NCBI GenBank assembly: GCA_013204105.1
Contig: JABMOM010000020.1
Location: 186,001-250,000 of the forward strand
Source: Flavobacteriales bacterium
GTDB taxonomy: Bacteria; Bacteroidota; Bacteroidia; Flavobacteriales_G; Salibacteraceae
Direction: 5' to 3'
DNA: 64,000 nucleotides
Part shown: one piece after another, positions 41,342 to 51,998 of the stretch
How the letters are laid out: each line of letters starts with the position of its first letter
Position numbering within the stretch: position 1 is the stretch's first letter
Program-made: the position numbers and the translations under genes
The notes under the pieces: generated by a model
What the model was told of the DNA's origin: nothing
Databases searched by the model: none
Seen by the model: only the letters and a program-made list of their open reading frames with translations

Positions 41342-42505
41342 TTAATCATGCTCGATTCCTAAGCTACTAAGATCCACACCAGCTAGGGCCGCATGTTCAT
41401 CTATCAAAGCCTTCTTATAGGCCAGGAGGCTGCCCAGATCGCCCAGCGCTAGTTCCCGCATGAGACGGTTCCCCATGATATATACCGCAGCATGCTCTCC
41501 TATCACATTTTTAAGCGATTGCTGAATGGGTTTGAGGCAGGAATCAATCGTTTCCTCCTCCAGCTTCTTCTTTGTTCTCGCCGCCCTAAGTTCTTCTTTC
41601 GATTGTCTAGGAAATGCGGGGTCGCTGAGGCTCAATCCATCGTCTAAGGCCTCTTGGCGCAGTTGTTTCACCTGACTCAATAATTGAGTTTTAAATGCTT
41701 CCGTATTCAATGATCGAAGCGGCCTAGCCTTCTGATGAAAAGATCGAATCGTGGATTCATCCTGGGCTAATTCCAACAAATAATCCTTGTCGAGCACCTG
41801 GTAAGCAGGCCGTTTATTACGCTTGGCTAGGTCTTCTCTCATCTCCATCAAACCCTTCAGGACCTGCCATTCAACTTGTGTGAATCCATTGCTATCCTTG
41901 GCCTTCAAATGGGAGAGCGCATCCTGTTCCGTTGATTCCACATTTTCCAATTGGCGCCTTTCCTCTTCAACCCAATCCAGCATGTTTCGCTCCATCAATG
42001 TCTTCTCAAGTGCATCCTTCAACTCAAAGAGGTATGCCACGTCTTCTGCAGCATAATTCAACTGTGTTTCGCTGAGCGGACGCTTCACCCAGTTGCTCTT
42101 CTGAGAGCCTTTACTTGTCGTAATTCCTAGGATCCGTTCGATTGCGTTGACCAAGGATATTTGAGAATGATCCAAGAGTTTGGAAGCAATGCTGACATCG
42201 TAAATGTTACGGACTGAGCAGCCCATGGAATGGAACAGACGAAGGTCTTCTCCCAATTCAAAACCTACCTTCTGAATCTTCGCATCCTCGATCAGGGGAA
42301 AGAATGAACGGATTTCGACCCCTTTCGCAAGCGGATCAATGATGTAGCAAACCGCACCATCGTAAACCTGCATGAGGCACATCGTAAATCCATATTGAAA
42401 ACGATTCTTGTCGAATTCTAGGTCTATGGCGAAACGTTCCTTGAGCGTGAGATAATCAATGAGCTTTTGCAGCTCTTCTTGCTTATCGATGTATCGGATT
42501 TTCAT
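41342..42505 (-). CDS. rnd: ribonuclease D
   Basis: FAIDLEFDKNRF; KVGFELGEDLRLF; YAAEDVAYLFEL; HRDC-like region. Confidence 0.9.
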   Translation of the reverse strand: MKIRYIDKQEELQKLIDYLTLKERFAIDLEFDKNRFQYGFTMCLMQVYDGAVCYIIDPLAKGVEIRSFFPLIEDAKIQKVGFELGEDLRLFHSMGCSVRNIYDVSIASKLLDHSQISLVNAIERILGITTSKGSQKSNWVKRPLSETQLNYAAEDVAYLFELKDALEKTLMERNMLDWVEEERRQLENVESTEQDALSHLKAKDSNGFTQVEWQVLKGLMEMREDLAKRNKRPAYQVLDKDYLLELAQDESTIRSFHQKARPLRSLNTEAFKTQLLSQVKQLRQEALDDGLSLSDPAFPRQSKEELRAARTKKKLEEETIDSCLKPIQQSLKNVIGEHAAVYIMGNRLMRELALGDLGSLLAYKKALIDEHAALAGVDLSSLGIEHD

Positions 42506-42548
42506 CGGTCGGCAATATAGGCGTTTCTACTTGCTTTCTCGATCATAA

Positions 42549-43352
42549 ATGAATGCGCTATTGCTTCTTGAAGGGTGCAACGGGACTCGGAAAATGAGAC
42601 TTTCTTATCAACTTTTCCACCAGTCTGATTACTTTCGAGCTGAATTCAGCATCGTGAGGAGAAAACTTGTGTACGCATCGGCAGTTTTGCTTGTGATGAC
42701 TTCTGTCGTCACCACCTCTTATGCCCAGTCCGACGTAGCGCTTCTAACGCTGCACGAACAGGCTTCGGAACAAGTTGCTCCCCCAACGAAAATTGATTTC
42801 GAAGCCCACAGAGTAGGCGCAGACGTAGAACTGAAATGGGTGGTTTCAGGTTTTATAAAGTACTTCTCCCTTGAAAGAAGTCTGGATCGAACGGAATGGG
42901 AACCCGTCCTGCATATGACCGGTTCCAACCAAACCTACCACAAAACGGAGTATTTCGACATCGATTACAATGTCCCTTCCTCGAAGCTATTCTACCGGGT
43001 TAACCACGTATTGTACAGTGGTGAGAGCACCACTTCCAATGTCTTCTACGTCCCCCCTTACGACGACCTAACAAGCTTTGAGGAACGAATGATCAAAACG
43101 ATCTCTGACCCCATTCAGGAAGGGATGCGCATCAGCCTCTCTTTCGTGAATTTTGAAGCGGAAGATCTCTTATTGGTCATGAGGGATCAATGTGGCATTG
43201 AGTTTTACGCTAAGGTGAAGTACATCAAGGAGGAACAAACCTATATGGTTACCGATGTCAGTGGAGACATCCCCTCAGGTCAATACCTGATTACGGCCTC
43301 AAGCAAGAAGCACGTCTACAGTTCAAAGCTGCGCATCGAACTAACGGATTGA
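42549..43352 (+). CDS. secreted hypothetical protein (fibronectin-III/T9SS-like)
   Basis: signal peptide ending SYAQ; VELKWVVSGFIKYFSLERSLDRTEWEPV pattern typical of T9SS cargo. Confidence 0.6.
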   Translation: MNALLLLEGCNGTRKMRLSYQLFHQSDYFRAEFSIVRRKLVYASAVLLVMTSVVTTSYAQSDVALLTLHEQASEQVAPPTKIDFEAHRVGADVELKWVVSGFIKYFSLERSLDRTEWEPVLHMTGSNQTYHKTEYFDIDYNVPSSKLFYRVNHVLYSGESTTSNVFYVPPYDDLTSFEERMIKTISDPIQEGMRISLSFVNFEAEDLLLVMRDQCGIEFYAKVKYIKEEQTYMVTDVSGDIPSGQYLITASSKKHVYSSKLRIELTD

Positions 43353-43386
43353 ACACCCGAAGAAGATCCCTAAAATACAAGGTGGG

Positions 43387-44526
43387 CTATGAATGGCGTA
43401 CTGCCGACAAACGCCTGAACATCACGAGTACGGACAAGAATAGGACAGCAAGTGCCGCAATAGCAAATCGCAAGTAGAGCTGTGTTTTAGAGAGGTCTGC
43501 TCTCGCTGCTTTGAGTTCTGCAGCGAGTGAGTTGTTCACCCGGGACTTCTCTTCGAGATTATACTTTGCTTCTACAAAGGCTATCAGTTCTTGGTTCTTC
43601 TTGAACTCCTTCTCCTTGATGAAAGTCATCAGTTGTTTGGTATATTTTTCGGCGCCATCAATGTCCCCTAGGGCAGCATTCGCTTTCACCAATCGAAGTA
43701 AGGTAGAGTCTCGTTGATTCTCGTACTCAATGGAATCCGAAAGCACGAGTGAATATTCTAATGCCTCTACCGCTTCCTTCATTCTGCCTAGGTGCATGAG
43801 GGTATGTCCTCTTCTTTGGTTCACTACCACTTCTCCTGTAGCGTCGTCGGTGAATTGATACAATACATCCATGCGCTTGTAAATGTCTAGCGCATCCTTG
43901 TACTTGTGCTGTGATTCGAGGGCATAGCCCAATTCGCTCATACAAGACAGCACGTAATGTTCTTCTTCTAACTCATCAAAAATCTCCACCGCCAATTTGA
44001 AATTGGTGATGGCACTGTCGAACTGATTCAGCTCCACCTCGGCCATTCCGATGGCCATGATGATTTGCGCCTCACCCACACCTCGTTGATCTTGATTCAA
44101 TTCCAAGGCCAGTTCAAGCCGTTCCTTGGCGTCTCGATATCGACCACTCATTTGACATACGCCACTCATGTTCTGAAGAGCGCCTATTTGAGTCGCCGTA
44201 TCTTTCAATCGCTTACTACGTTTCCAAATGTCATAGAAGTACTTCAGCGCTGGACCATAATCATTGTGCATGCTGGCGCGGATTCCCTGAAGGCTTCGAA
44301 TGGTTGCAAAATATGTCGAATCGCCAATTGCCAGCGTCTTTTTTTCGACCACCGAAATGATCGAATCTAGCTTTTTGGGATTGGAGTAAACATATTCCTG
44401 TGCTTTCGCAACGAGAGCCTCCAATTCATCCTGTGCCCCTTCAGAAGCGAGCGCGGTAGAATTGATTGTCAACATGCCACAAACGAGCATGAACAGGGCG
44501 ATAGGTTTAGTAAGATGTTGTTTCAT
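43387..44526 (-). CDS. TPR-repeat protein with C-terminal TM segment
   Basis: several TPR units and YLRFAIAALAVLFLSVLVMF. Confidence 0.75.
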   Translation of the reverse strand: MKQHLTKPIALFMLVCGMLTINSTALASEGAQDELEALVAKAQEYVYSNPKKLDSIISVVEKKTLAIGDSTYFATIRSLQGIRASMHNDYGPALKYFYDIWKRSKRLKDTATQIGALQNMSGVCQMSGRYRDAKERLELALELNQDQRGVGEAQIIMAIGMAEVELNQFDSAITNFKLAVEIFDELEEEHYVLSCMSELGYALESQHKYKDALDIYKRMDVLYQFTDDATGEVVVNQRRGHTLMHLGRMKEAVEALEYSLVLSDSIEYENQRDSTLLRLVKANAALGDIDGAEKYTKQLMTFIKEKEFKKNQELIAFVEAKYNLEEKSRVNNSLAAELKAARADLSKTQLYLRFAIAALAVLFLSVLVMFRRLSAVRHS

Positions 44527-44600
44527 AATGCAGACTGAAGATAAATATAAAGCTTCTTGTTGATAACTCGCAAGTCCAAGACTGAAAAGAGGCTTATTAA

Positions 44601-44626
44601 CTTCCCAACGTGCTCACGGTGGGAAG
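44601..44626. repeat. imperfect palindrome in divergent intergenic region
   Basis: CTTCCCAaCGTGctCACGgTGGGAAG. Confidence 0.75.
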
Positions 44627-44634
44627 CTAAAGCA

Positions 44635-44663
44635 TTGATGAGAATACCGTTGCCCTACTTTCG
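44635..44663 (+). promoter_or_regulatory. putative promoter TTG-N18-TACTTTCG
   Basis: TTG 44635-44637, 18-nt spacer, TACTTTCG 44656-44663 (one mismatch to TAnnTTTG). Confidence 0.5.
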
Positions 44664-44705
44664 ACCCCAACAAATCAAAACCTTAAACCTTAAACTCTAT
44701 TTGTT

Positions 44706-45245
44706 ATGAAAAAGCTAGTTATGGCCGTTGTTATTGTTGCCGCTATGGTAGGATGTTCTAAAGAATCAGAAGTTGCGTTAAACGAGGCGGGCTACGATCG
44801 CGCTGAGCAAAGCAGCAGTGGAAGTTTCGATGTAGGAACCGTTGGTGCGAATGGCGTTGCCGTCATCACCTATGACATGTTAGAATTAACCGAGCTAGTT
44901 GCGTGCGCCGTTTCCGAAGCTTCAGCTACCTCTCTCGTGATAGAATACGTTTCAAGCGTTGGGTACTACCTATCGGGTGTTGGAGTGAGCGCTGGATCAA
45001 ACACGACGTTCTCGATCGAATTGACGAACGACAATGGAACCTTGAGCTGGGAAGACAATGCAGTGATCTTCACTTGCGAGACCACTTCAACCACCCCATG
45101 CGACCTTGACGTAGTCAGCGCGCAGACCTACGATTGCAGCAATAGCGCCGGAAGTTGTGGACAAACCGTAATCGGAGGAGATAACGGATCCGCTTACGCA
45201 TCTTGCAACTGGCCTTGGAAGGTGATTGGTAAGACAAAGAATTAA
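44706..45245 (+). CDS. hypothetical Cys-containing lipoprotein
   Basis: MKKLVMAVVIVAAMVGCSKES lipobox; 7 further Cys in the mature part. Confidence 0.6.
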   Translation: MKKLVMAVVIVAAMVGCSKESEVALNEAGYDRAEQSSSGSFDVGTVGANGVAVITYDMLELTELVACAVSEASATSLVIEYVSSVGYYLSGVGVSAGSNTTFSIELTNDNGTLSWEDNAVIFTCETTSTTPCDLDVVSAQTYDCSNSAGSCGQTVIGGDNGSAYASCNWPWKVIGKTKN

Positions 45246-45259
45246 AAGAGAAGGTTTAA

Positions 45260-45292
45260 GGAGCCCTGCCTTCGGGCGGGGCATTTTTTCCT
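45260..45292 (+). terminator. rho-independent terminator
   Basis: GCCCTGCCttcgGGCGGGGCattttttcc. Confidence 0.75.
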
Positions 45293-47055
45293 TAACTGAT
45301 CTTCCGCATTCGAATACTCAGTGGTGTGATCTCCAAGTATTCATCGTCGCGGATATACTCCATCGCTTCTTCTAAGGAGAAACGAATCTTAGGAGCAACC
45401 TTTGCAGCGTCATCGGTACCCGAAGCCCTTACGTTTGAGAGTTTCTTGCCTTTGATCACATTCACCTCCAGGTCATTGTCACGAGAGTGCTCACCAATTA
45501 CCTGCCCTTTGTAGACCTGTTCATTAGGATCAATGAAAAACCTACCTCGATCTTGCAGACGATCGATGGCATAGGTTAAGGCTTGTCCGACCTCACTTGA
45601 GACCAACGCGCCTTTTTCATTCACATCGATCTCTCCTTTTACAGGCTTAAATTCTCTGAAACGGTGCGTCATTACTGCCTCCCCGGCTGTAGCCGTAAGG
45701 ATTCTATTTCGCAGACCAATCAGTCCACGGGAAGGAATGTCAAACTCCAGATGCTGCACATCTCCTTTACCTTCCATGATGAGAAGGTCTCCCTTCCTTT
45801 GGGTGACGAGCTCGATTGCTTTTCCACTGTACTCTTCCGGCACGTCGATGACTAAGGTCTCGTAAGGCTCACATTTGTGTCCGTCGATCTCCTTTACAAT
45901 TACTCTTGGCTTCCCTACTTGAAGTTCATATCCTTCGCGACGCATGGTTTCAATAAGAATACTAAGGTGAAGGACTCCTCGCCCGAAGACGTTGAATTTA
46001 TCCTCGCTATCCGTATCCTCCACTCTCAGCGCAAGGTTCTTTTCAGTCTCCTTATAAAGACGATCACGCAAGTGACGTGACGTAACGAACTTGCCCTCTT
46101 TTCCGAAGAAAGGAGAGTTGTTGATGGTGAACAACATGCTCATGGTCGGCTCGTCCACTTGGATGCGCTTCAAAGCTTCCGGGTTGTCGAACGATGCAAC
46201 GGTATCCCCGATCTCGAAATCTACCATTCCAACGATGGCACACAAATCGCCACTTCTCACTTTTTTCACTTGTTGTCGACCAAGACCCTCAAATACAAAG
46301 AGCTCCTTGACACGATTGCGCTTCTTGGTGCCGTCTCTTTTCATCAGGAAGTAATCCTTTCCCTCTTCGAGATCACCACGGTATACCTTTCCAATGGCGA
46401 TCCGCCCCTTGAAACTGCTGAAGTCCAAGGACGAAATTTGCATTTGCGTATCACCTTCCATATAAGGAGCATTCGGAATCTCCTCTATGATAGTGTCGAG
46501 TAACTCAACGATATCGGTGGTTTGACGCTTCCAATCCTTGCTCATCCATCCATGCTTGGATGAACCGTAAAGGGTTTCGAAGCTGAGCTGATCTTCTGTA
46601 GCATCTAGGTTAAACATGAGATCAAATACCTGCTCATGTACCTCGTCTGGACGACAGTTTTCCTTGTCGACCTTATTGACTACCACGATTGGCTTCAAAT
46701 TCAATTCGACGGCCTTGCCCAACACAAAACGTGTTTGCGGCATCGGTCCTTCGAAGGCATCAACCAACAAAAGAACTCCATCGGCCATTTTGAGCACGCG
46801 CTCCACTTCTCCACCAAAGTCGGCGTGACCAGGAGTATCAATGATGTTGATCTTCACTCCCTTGTATTGAATCGAAACGTTCTTAGAAAGAATGGTAATC
46901 CCTCTTTCCCGTTCAAGGTCATTGCTGTCGAGAATGAGGTCGCCGGTCTCTTTTCGTTCGTCAGAAATCTGAGCGAATTGAATGATCTTATCTACGAGCG
47001 TTGTCTTGCCATGGTCGACGTGAGCGATGATGGCGATGTTTCTTATGGATTGCAC
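45292..47055 (-). CDS. typA: ribosome-associated GTPase TypA/BipA
   Basis: [59 protein letters not shown]. Confidence 0.96.
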   Translation of the reverse strand: MQSIRNIAIIAHVDHGKTTLVDKIIQFAQISDERKETGDLILDSNDLERERGITILSKNVSIQYKGVKINIIDTPGHADFGGEVERVLKMADGVLLLVDAFEGPMPQTRFVLGKAVELNLKPIVVVNKVDKENCRPDEVHEQVFDLMFNLDATEDQLSFETLYGSSKHGWMSKDWKRQTTDIVELLDTIIEEIPNAPYMEGDTQMQISSLDFSSFKGRIAIGKVYRGDLEEGKDYFLMKRDGTKKRNRVKELFVFEGLGRQQVKKVRSGDLCAIVGMVDFEIGDTVASFDNPEALKRIQVDEPTMSMLFTINNSPFFGKEGKFVTSRHLRDRLYKETEKNLALRVEDTDSEDKFNVFGRGVLHLSILIETMRREGYELQVGKPRVIVKEIDGHKCEPYETLVIDVPEEYSGKAIELVTQRKGDLLIMEGKGDVQHLEFDIPSRGLIGLRNRILTATAGEAVMTHRFREFKPVKGEIDVNEKGALVSSEVGQALTYAIDRLQDRGRFFIDPNEQVYKGQVIGEHSRDNDLEVNVIKGKKLSNVRASGTDDAAKVAPKIRFSLEEAMEYIRDDEYLEITPLSIRMRKIS

Positions 47056-47085
47056 TGCTTTATTGCCTTTGAATTTGCGGGTGCA

Positions 47086-47093
47086 AAGGTACT
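47086..47093 (-). promoter_or_regulatory. -7 box TACCTTTG upstream of typA
   Basis: exact TAnnTTTG on the minus strand 31 nt upstream of the start. Confidence 0.45.
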
Positions 47094-47205
47094 TCTAATT
47101 AATCCAGTAAATAGCAGAGAAACAATTTATTAATGTCCAGAATTGCCGCCGCCGATTCTTCCTAGAATGGACAGATCCCTTTCTGACGACTTCAATAGGT
47201 GGAAA

Positions 47206-48150
47206 TTAAATTACAACGACCGTCTTGTTCTCTTCATTCTCCATCAAGCCTTTTGGCAAGGCGATCATTATTTCAGAGCGCAAGGCGTTGATCAGGGAAG
47301 CCTTCAGGCCAGAGCGTCGGGTGACCGTGCTGATTTCCCGAACGGGGTTCTTATCACTGATGAACTTGACACAATCCAAACGGTCTTCACTCAGGGCGTC
47401 CAAGGCTAATTCCGGAATAATGGTGCTCCCTCCTTCCTTTTCCACCAAGCGCATCAACGTTTCGATGGAACCGCTCTCGTAATTGACATCTAAGCTTCTG
47501 AATTCAGTTTGGTCAAGCGAACAAAGGTTGAAGGTTTGATTGCGGAAGCAATTCCCTTCGCTCAATATCCACAGCTTATCCTCTAATATTTGATCGATTG
47601 AGACACGATTGCCCAGCTTTTTCGCAATCGACGCATTCGCATAGAGCAACATCTTTTCATAGAACAAAGGGGTTTCCTTTATTCCACTCGAATTCAAAGG
47701 GGTCGAGAGTATCCCTACATCCAAGTTTTCATGTTGAAGTTTGTCTAAAATGACTTCCGTTTTATACTCCGTGATCGACAATTCTACCTTTGGATACCTT
47801 CGCAAGAAGTCCCCGAGAAATAGCGGAATCAAATAAGGGGCAAGGGTTGGGATGATGCCTACTGACAAGCTTCCGGCCACCTCTCCTTTGCTCTCTGAAA
47901 TGATATCGTCAATCACCTTCAGTTCATCCATGGAGCTGCGGGCCTGCTCCACGATGCGTATGCCCAATTCGGTAAAGACCAACGGCTGCCTGGATCGATC
48001 TATGATAACCACTCCCAAGTCATTCTCCAATTTTTTGATCTGCATGCTGAGCGTCGGCTGAGAAACGAAGCAATGCTCTGCGGCCTTGCTGAAGTTCTTA
48101 TGCACATCCAATGCAATCAGATAATTCAACTGTTGTATCGTATAGTTCAT
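47206..48150 (-). CDS. oxyR: LysR-family regulator, OxyR-like
   Basis: HTH NFSKAAEHCFVSQPTLSMQIKKLE; GNCFRNQTFNLC matches the OxyR redox-Cys context. Confidence 0.85.
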   Translation of the reverse strand: MNYTIQQLNYLIALDVHKNFSKAAEHCFVSQPTLSMQIKKLENDLGVVIIDRSRQPLVFTELGIRIVEQARSSMDELKVIDDIISESKGEVAGSLSVGIIPTLAPYLIPLFLGDFLRRYPKVELSITEYKTEVILDKLQHENLDVGILSTPLNSSGIKETPLFYEKMLLYANASIAKKLGNRVSIDQILEDKLWILSEGNCFRNQTFNLCSLDQTEFRSLDVNYESGSIETLMRLVEKEGGSTIIPELALDALSEDRLDCVKFISDKNPVREISTVTRRSGLKASLINALRSEIMIALPKGLMENEENKTVVVI

Positions 48151-48157
48151 ATCTATT

Positions 48158-48165
48158 CAAAGATA
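48158..48165 (-). promoter_or_regulatory. -7 box TATCTTTG immediately upstream of oxyR
   Basis: exact TAnnTTTG on the minus strand, 7 nt before the start codon. Confidence 0.45.
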
Positions 48166-48212
48166 AAATATATCGATTTGATTTAACACTTACACTGCTG
48201 GATCTTTACTCC

Positions 48213-48692
48213 ATGAAAAACACAAATACACAAAGCATTGGTTTAAAGCCCGAAAGAGCGACCGAACTCGCCTTGAAATTGAATGAACTCCTGGCTAATT
48301 ATTCCGTTCACTATCAAAATTTAAGAGGCTTTCATTGGAACATCAAAGGCACTGGTTTCTTCGAACTGCACGCTAAATTCGAAGATATGTACCTCATCGC
48401 GAACGAGGCCATCGACGAAATCGCAGAGCGTATCCTGACCTTAGAGCACACCCCGCTCCACTCGTATGCCGACTACTTAGAACGATCAGAAGTGACGGTC
48501 GCGAAGGAACTTGTCACTTCACGTGACACGGTTGGCGCAACTATACAAGGCCTTCAGACACTGTTGAGCCATGAAAGAGTCATCTTGGAATTGTCAGGGA
48601 AGGTAGGCGATGAAGGAACCAACGCTTTGATGAGCGATTATATCAGGGCGCAGGAGAAATTATGCTGGATGCTAAAAGCATATTTGAGCTAA
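48213..48692 (+). CDS. dps: Dps family DNA-binding ferritin-like protein
   Basis: YSVHYQNLRGFHWNIKGTGFFELHAKFEDMY; ATG at 48213 preferred over the track start. Confidence 0.92.
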   Translation: MKNTNTQSIGLKPERATELALKLNELLANYSVHYQNLRGFHWNIKGTGFFELHAKFEDMYLIANEAIDEIAERILTLEHTPLHSYADYLERSEVTVAKELVTSRDTVGATIQGLQTLLSHERVILELSGKVGDEGTNALMSDYIRAQEKLCWMLKAYLS

Positions 48693-48797
48693 AACATTCA
48701 TAGGTAGTAGGTTGATAGATAAGAAAGCTTCGTCACTCACCGATGGTGCTTTCTCTTTTTGTTATGCCGAACGAAAAACATTTAAGTTCTTTGCCGA

Positions 48798-49625
48798 ATG
48801 AAGATTGGCGAGATGAATACCTTGAAGGTGCAGCGTACAGTGAGCATTGGAGTGTTCTTGGCCGACGACCTGGGCATGGAAGTATTGCTTCCCAAGCGAT
48901 ATGTGCCTGCTGGCCTTAAAGACGAGGATAGTCTTGATGTATTCATCTATCGAGACTCTGAAGACCGAACCATTGCAACAACAGAGGTGCCGAAGGCGAA
49001 AGTGAATCAGCTGGCCTTCTTAGAAGTTGTTGCTGAATCAGGCCCTGGTGCTTTTCTTGACTGGGGTTTGCCAAAAGATTTGATGGTTCCAAAAAAGGAG
49101 CAAACCCATCCCCTGCTCATCGGAAACACGTATTTGTTCTATGTATACCTAGACAGTCTTACGCAGCGCATGGCCGCGTCTACGCGATTGTCAAAGTTTT
49201 TGTCAGAACTCCCTGAAAACTTAAAACCAAAGCAGGAAGTTGAGATCATCGTCTGGCAGACCCACGAATTAGGGTACCAGGTGGTGGTGAATGAGGAATG
49301 CCTGGGCATGCTGTACAGCGATCAAGTGCATATACCAGTGAATGTAGGGCAGCGCATGAAGGCGTATGTAAATCAGATTCGTCCGGATGGAAGGGTCGAC
49401 GTACTGCTTCAAAAACCCGGCTACGATCATGTAGCAGATGCTAGCAAAACGATACTGGACCGACTCAAAGCCAACGATGGAAGACTCAAGCTCACGGATA
49501 AGTCATCTCCAGCTGAGATTGAAGGCCAGCTTGGCATGAGTAAGAAATCCTTTAAGAAGGCCATCGGCGCACTCTACAAGCATCGAAAGATCGTGATCGA
49601 AGACAAGGGAATTCGGCTTATTTGA
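48798..49625 (+). CDS. CvfB-like S1 RNA-binding domain protein
   Basis: GAFLDWGLPKDLMVPKKEQ; LLYSDQVH; C-terminal winged-helix-like GMSKKSFKKAIGALYKHRKI. Confidence 0.88.
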   Translation: MKIGEMNTLKVQRTVSIGVFLADDLGMEVLLPKRYVPAGLKDEDSLDVFIYRDSEDRTIATTEVPKAKVNQLAFLEVVAESGPGAFLDWGLPKDLMVPKKEQTHPLLIGNTYLFYVYLDSLTQRMAASTRLSKFLSELPENLKPKQEVEIIVWQTHELGYQVVVNEECLGMLYSDQVHIPVNVGQRMKAYVNQIRPDGRVDVLLQKPGYDHVADASKTILDRLKANDGRLKLTDKSSPAEIEGQLGMSKKSFKKAIGALYKHRKIVIEDKGIRLI

Positions 49626-50838
49626 GTTGACCCGCGATCCAAGCAGTTGTCCAAGCTGCCTGGAAATTGAATCCTCCTGTAACTCCATCGATATCCATCA
49701 CCTCGCCCGCGAAGTATAGTTCGGGCGCTTGCTTACTCTTTGAAGTCATGGGATCTACCTCGGTCAGGTCGATCCCTCCAGCGGTTACAAACTCTTCTTT
49801 GAAGGTCGTTTTTCCCTGCACTTCATAGACATCGTTTGTCAAGACATTTAAGAGCCGATTGCGCTCTTTTTTCCCGAGGTCGATCCATCGCTTTTCGGAC
49901 GTAATTCCGCTGCGTTCAACGAGCCATTCCCACAAGCGTGTAGGTAAGGGAGTGGGATTCTCATTGATAATCTTTTTTCTTGACGGCACCACTGCTCCCC
50001 AATCGACGGACGCGCGCCATGTCTCTTCATCCACATCACCTAACCAATTGATCTGTAAATGGAAAGCGTATCCAACCTCCTGTAAGTGTCGAGCGGCAAA
50101 CGCGCTGGTTCTCAAGACTGCTGGCCCGCTTAATCCCCAATGGGTTATCAGTACTGGTCCGATTGACTCATGCTGAGTCCCTTGCACCCTCACCTTGACT
50201 TGTTGGGTGCTCACTCCCGCTAATACACATATCGACGAATCTGCAAAATTGAATGTGAAGAGCGACGGCACGGGTGGTACAACAGTATGACCGACTTGAC
50301 GCAGCCAATCAAACCCTTCCGATTTGGGGCTTCCGCCTGCAGCTACAATTATCTTATCTGCTCTTATGCTGTTATCCTCACCTCTCACTTCCCACAAGCG
50401 TAGGTCTTCGATCCATTTGAGTTCCTTCACTTTCCATGACTTGAGCAATTCAATGTCTTTCTGCTTTGCCTCTCCCATAAAGAGATCAATCACCGATTGT
50501 GAATCATCGGTGACCGGAAACATTCGCCCATCCGCCTCTGTCTTCAACACTAAACCTCTCTCCATAAACCACCCCACGGTATCATTGACGGCAAATGTTC
50601 GAAAAGCCTTTTTGAGGTAAGCCCCGCCTCTCGGGTAATGGTGCAATAAGTCTTTGATATTGAATGCGGAATGTGTGACGTTGCATCGACCACCGCCGCT
50701 CACTTTTACCTTAGATAAAATTTTATTACTGCCTTCCAGAATAGTGACATGCGCATCTGCGTGATGCTGCTTTACAGAAAGGGCTGCGAAGAAACCCGCA
50801 GCTCCTCCTCCAATGACAACGACTTTGATGTTGATCAA
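49618..50838 (-). CDS. NAD(P)/FAD-dependent oxidoreductase (HI0933/YhiN-like)
   Basis: VIGGGAAGFFAAL; KVSGGGRCNVTH; FAGEVMDIDGVTGGFNFQAAW. Confidence 0.92.
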   Translation of the reverse strand: MINIKVVVIGGGAAGFFAALSVKQHHADAHVTILEGSNKILSKVKVSGGGRCNVTHSAFNIKDLLHHYPRGGAYLKKAFRTFAVNDTVGWFMERGLVLKTEADGRMFPVTDDSQSVIDLFMGEAKQKDIELLKSWKVKELKWIEDLRLWEVRGEDNSIRADKIIVAAGGSPKSEGFDWLRQVGHTVVPPVPSLFTFNFADSSICVLAGVSTQQVKVRVQGTQHESIGPVLITHWGLSGPAVLRTSAFAARHLQEVGYAFHLQINWLGDVDEETWRASVDWGAVVPSRKKIINENPTPLPTRLWEWLVERSGITSEKRWIDLGKKERNRLLNVLTNDVYEVQGKTTFKEEFVTAGGIDLTEVDPMTSKSKQAPELYFAGEVMDIDGVTGGFNFQAAWTTAWIAGQLK

Positions 50839-51902
50839 TGCTTAAGGATGTATCGCTTATAGTAGGCCAGTACGATGGACGTAAGCGGAATAGCGATGAT
50901 AATTCCAACAACGCCAAGAAGGCTTCCCCATATACTCAGAGAGAGCAGGATGATCGCTGGGTTGAATCCACTAAACGCACCCATAAAGTAAGGTGTGAGT
51001 AGGATGTCTTGCACTAATTGTACAAGCGTAAAGACAAGTAAGACGAATACAAGCATCATCCAAAAACTCTCTTGCGTTTGTAATGCGTGCAACGCAGCCA
51101 AGCCAATTGCAGGAATGATTCCGAGCAATTGAGCATAGGGTATGTAGTTCATCAGGCCAAGAACAATCCCAAGGGAAATCGCAAAAGGAAGTCCGATGAT
51201 TTTGAATCCGACGGCGAATAGGATGGCTACGCAAACCACTATTTTGGTTTGTGCCCTAAAGTACCCGTTCATCCCCTCCTCCATATCATTCGCCAATTGC
51301 ACCACAAAACCCTTGAATTTTTCCGGCAGTAGAGTTTGCCAATCCTTTGACAGCTTGTCGTAATCAAGCATCAGGAAGACAAGGTAAAGTACATAGGTTA
51401 CGATTCCAAAGAGCGCTCCAACAACTCCAACAACACTCGACATCAAGTCCCATACGCTTGTTAGCGCCGTAACTGCCTTGTCCGTAAAAGCTTCTTGAGC
51501 AATCACATCTTGCCACTGCAGGTTGTTTAAAAACCCATTGAGCTGAATGGCCATGTCTTGAGGTATCCATCCTGGCCATTCTAAGTTGCTTAATTGGGAG
51601 GTGAGCAGCTCTTTGAGGGATTCAATTTCTTCAGCTATTGCTGGTATGAAGAGGATCATCAATAAAACAAACGATAGAAACAGCGCGGTGAGCGTAAGCA
51701 AGACCGACAGCACTCTTCTCTTAAGTAAGCGTTGCACCTTTCCAACGATTGGTTCTAGCAGATATGCCGTCAACCAAGCAGCAAAGAAGGGTATCAAGAC
51801 AGCCGATAACTTATCGAGTAAAAAGTAGACACCTACTACCACGAATACGCCGAGAAGCAATCGGACGAAGCGATCGAAGTCAAAAGGTTTATCGAAAATC
51901 AT
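50835..51902 (-). CDS. AI-2E family transporter
   Basis: multi-TM; conserved ...IPYAQLLGIIPAIGLAAL...SIWGSLLGVVGIIIAIPLTSI. Confidence 0.9.
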   Translation of the reverse strand: MIFDKPFDFDRFVRLLLGVFVVVGVYFLLDKLSAVLIPFFAAWLTAYLLEPIVGKVQRLLKRRVLSVLLTLTALFLSFVLLMILFIPAIAEEIESLKELLTSQLSNLEWPGWIPQDMAIQLNGFLNNLQWQDVIAQEAFTDKAVTALTSVWDLMSSVVGVVGALFGIVTYVLYLVFLMLDYDKLSKDWQTLLPEKFKGFVVQLANDMEEGMNGYFRAQTKIVVCVAILFAVGFKIIGLPFAISLGIVLGLMNYIPYAQLLGIIPAIGLAALHALQTQESFWMMLVFVLLVFTLVQLVQDILLTPYFMGAFSGFNPAIILLSLSIWGSLLGVVGIIIAIPLTSIVLAYYKRYILKH

Positions 51903-51998
51903 GCGAACAAAGATGAAGAATTGAAAAGTATTGAAGAATGAAGTACTACCGAATCCTATACTCGAGGAATGGACCGTTACTGAATTTCGCAAACTAAC

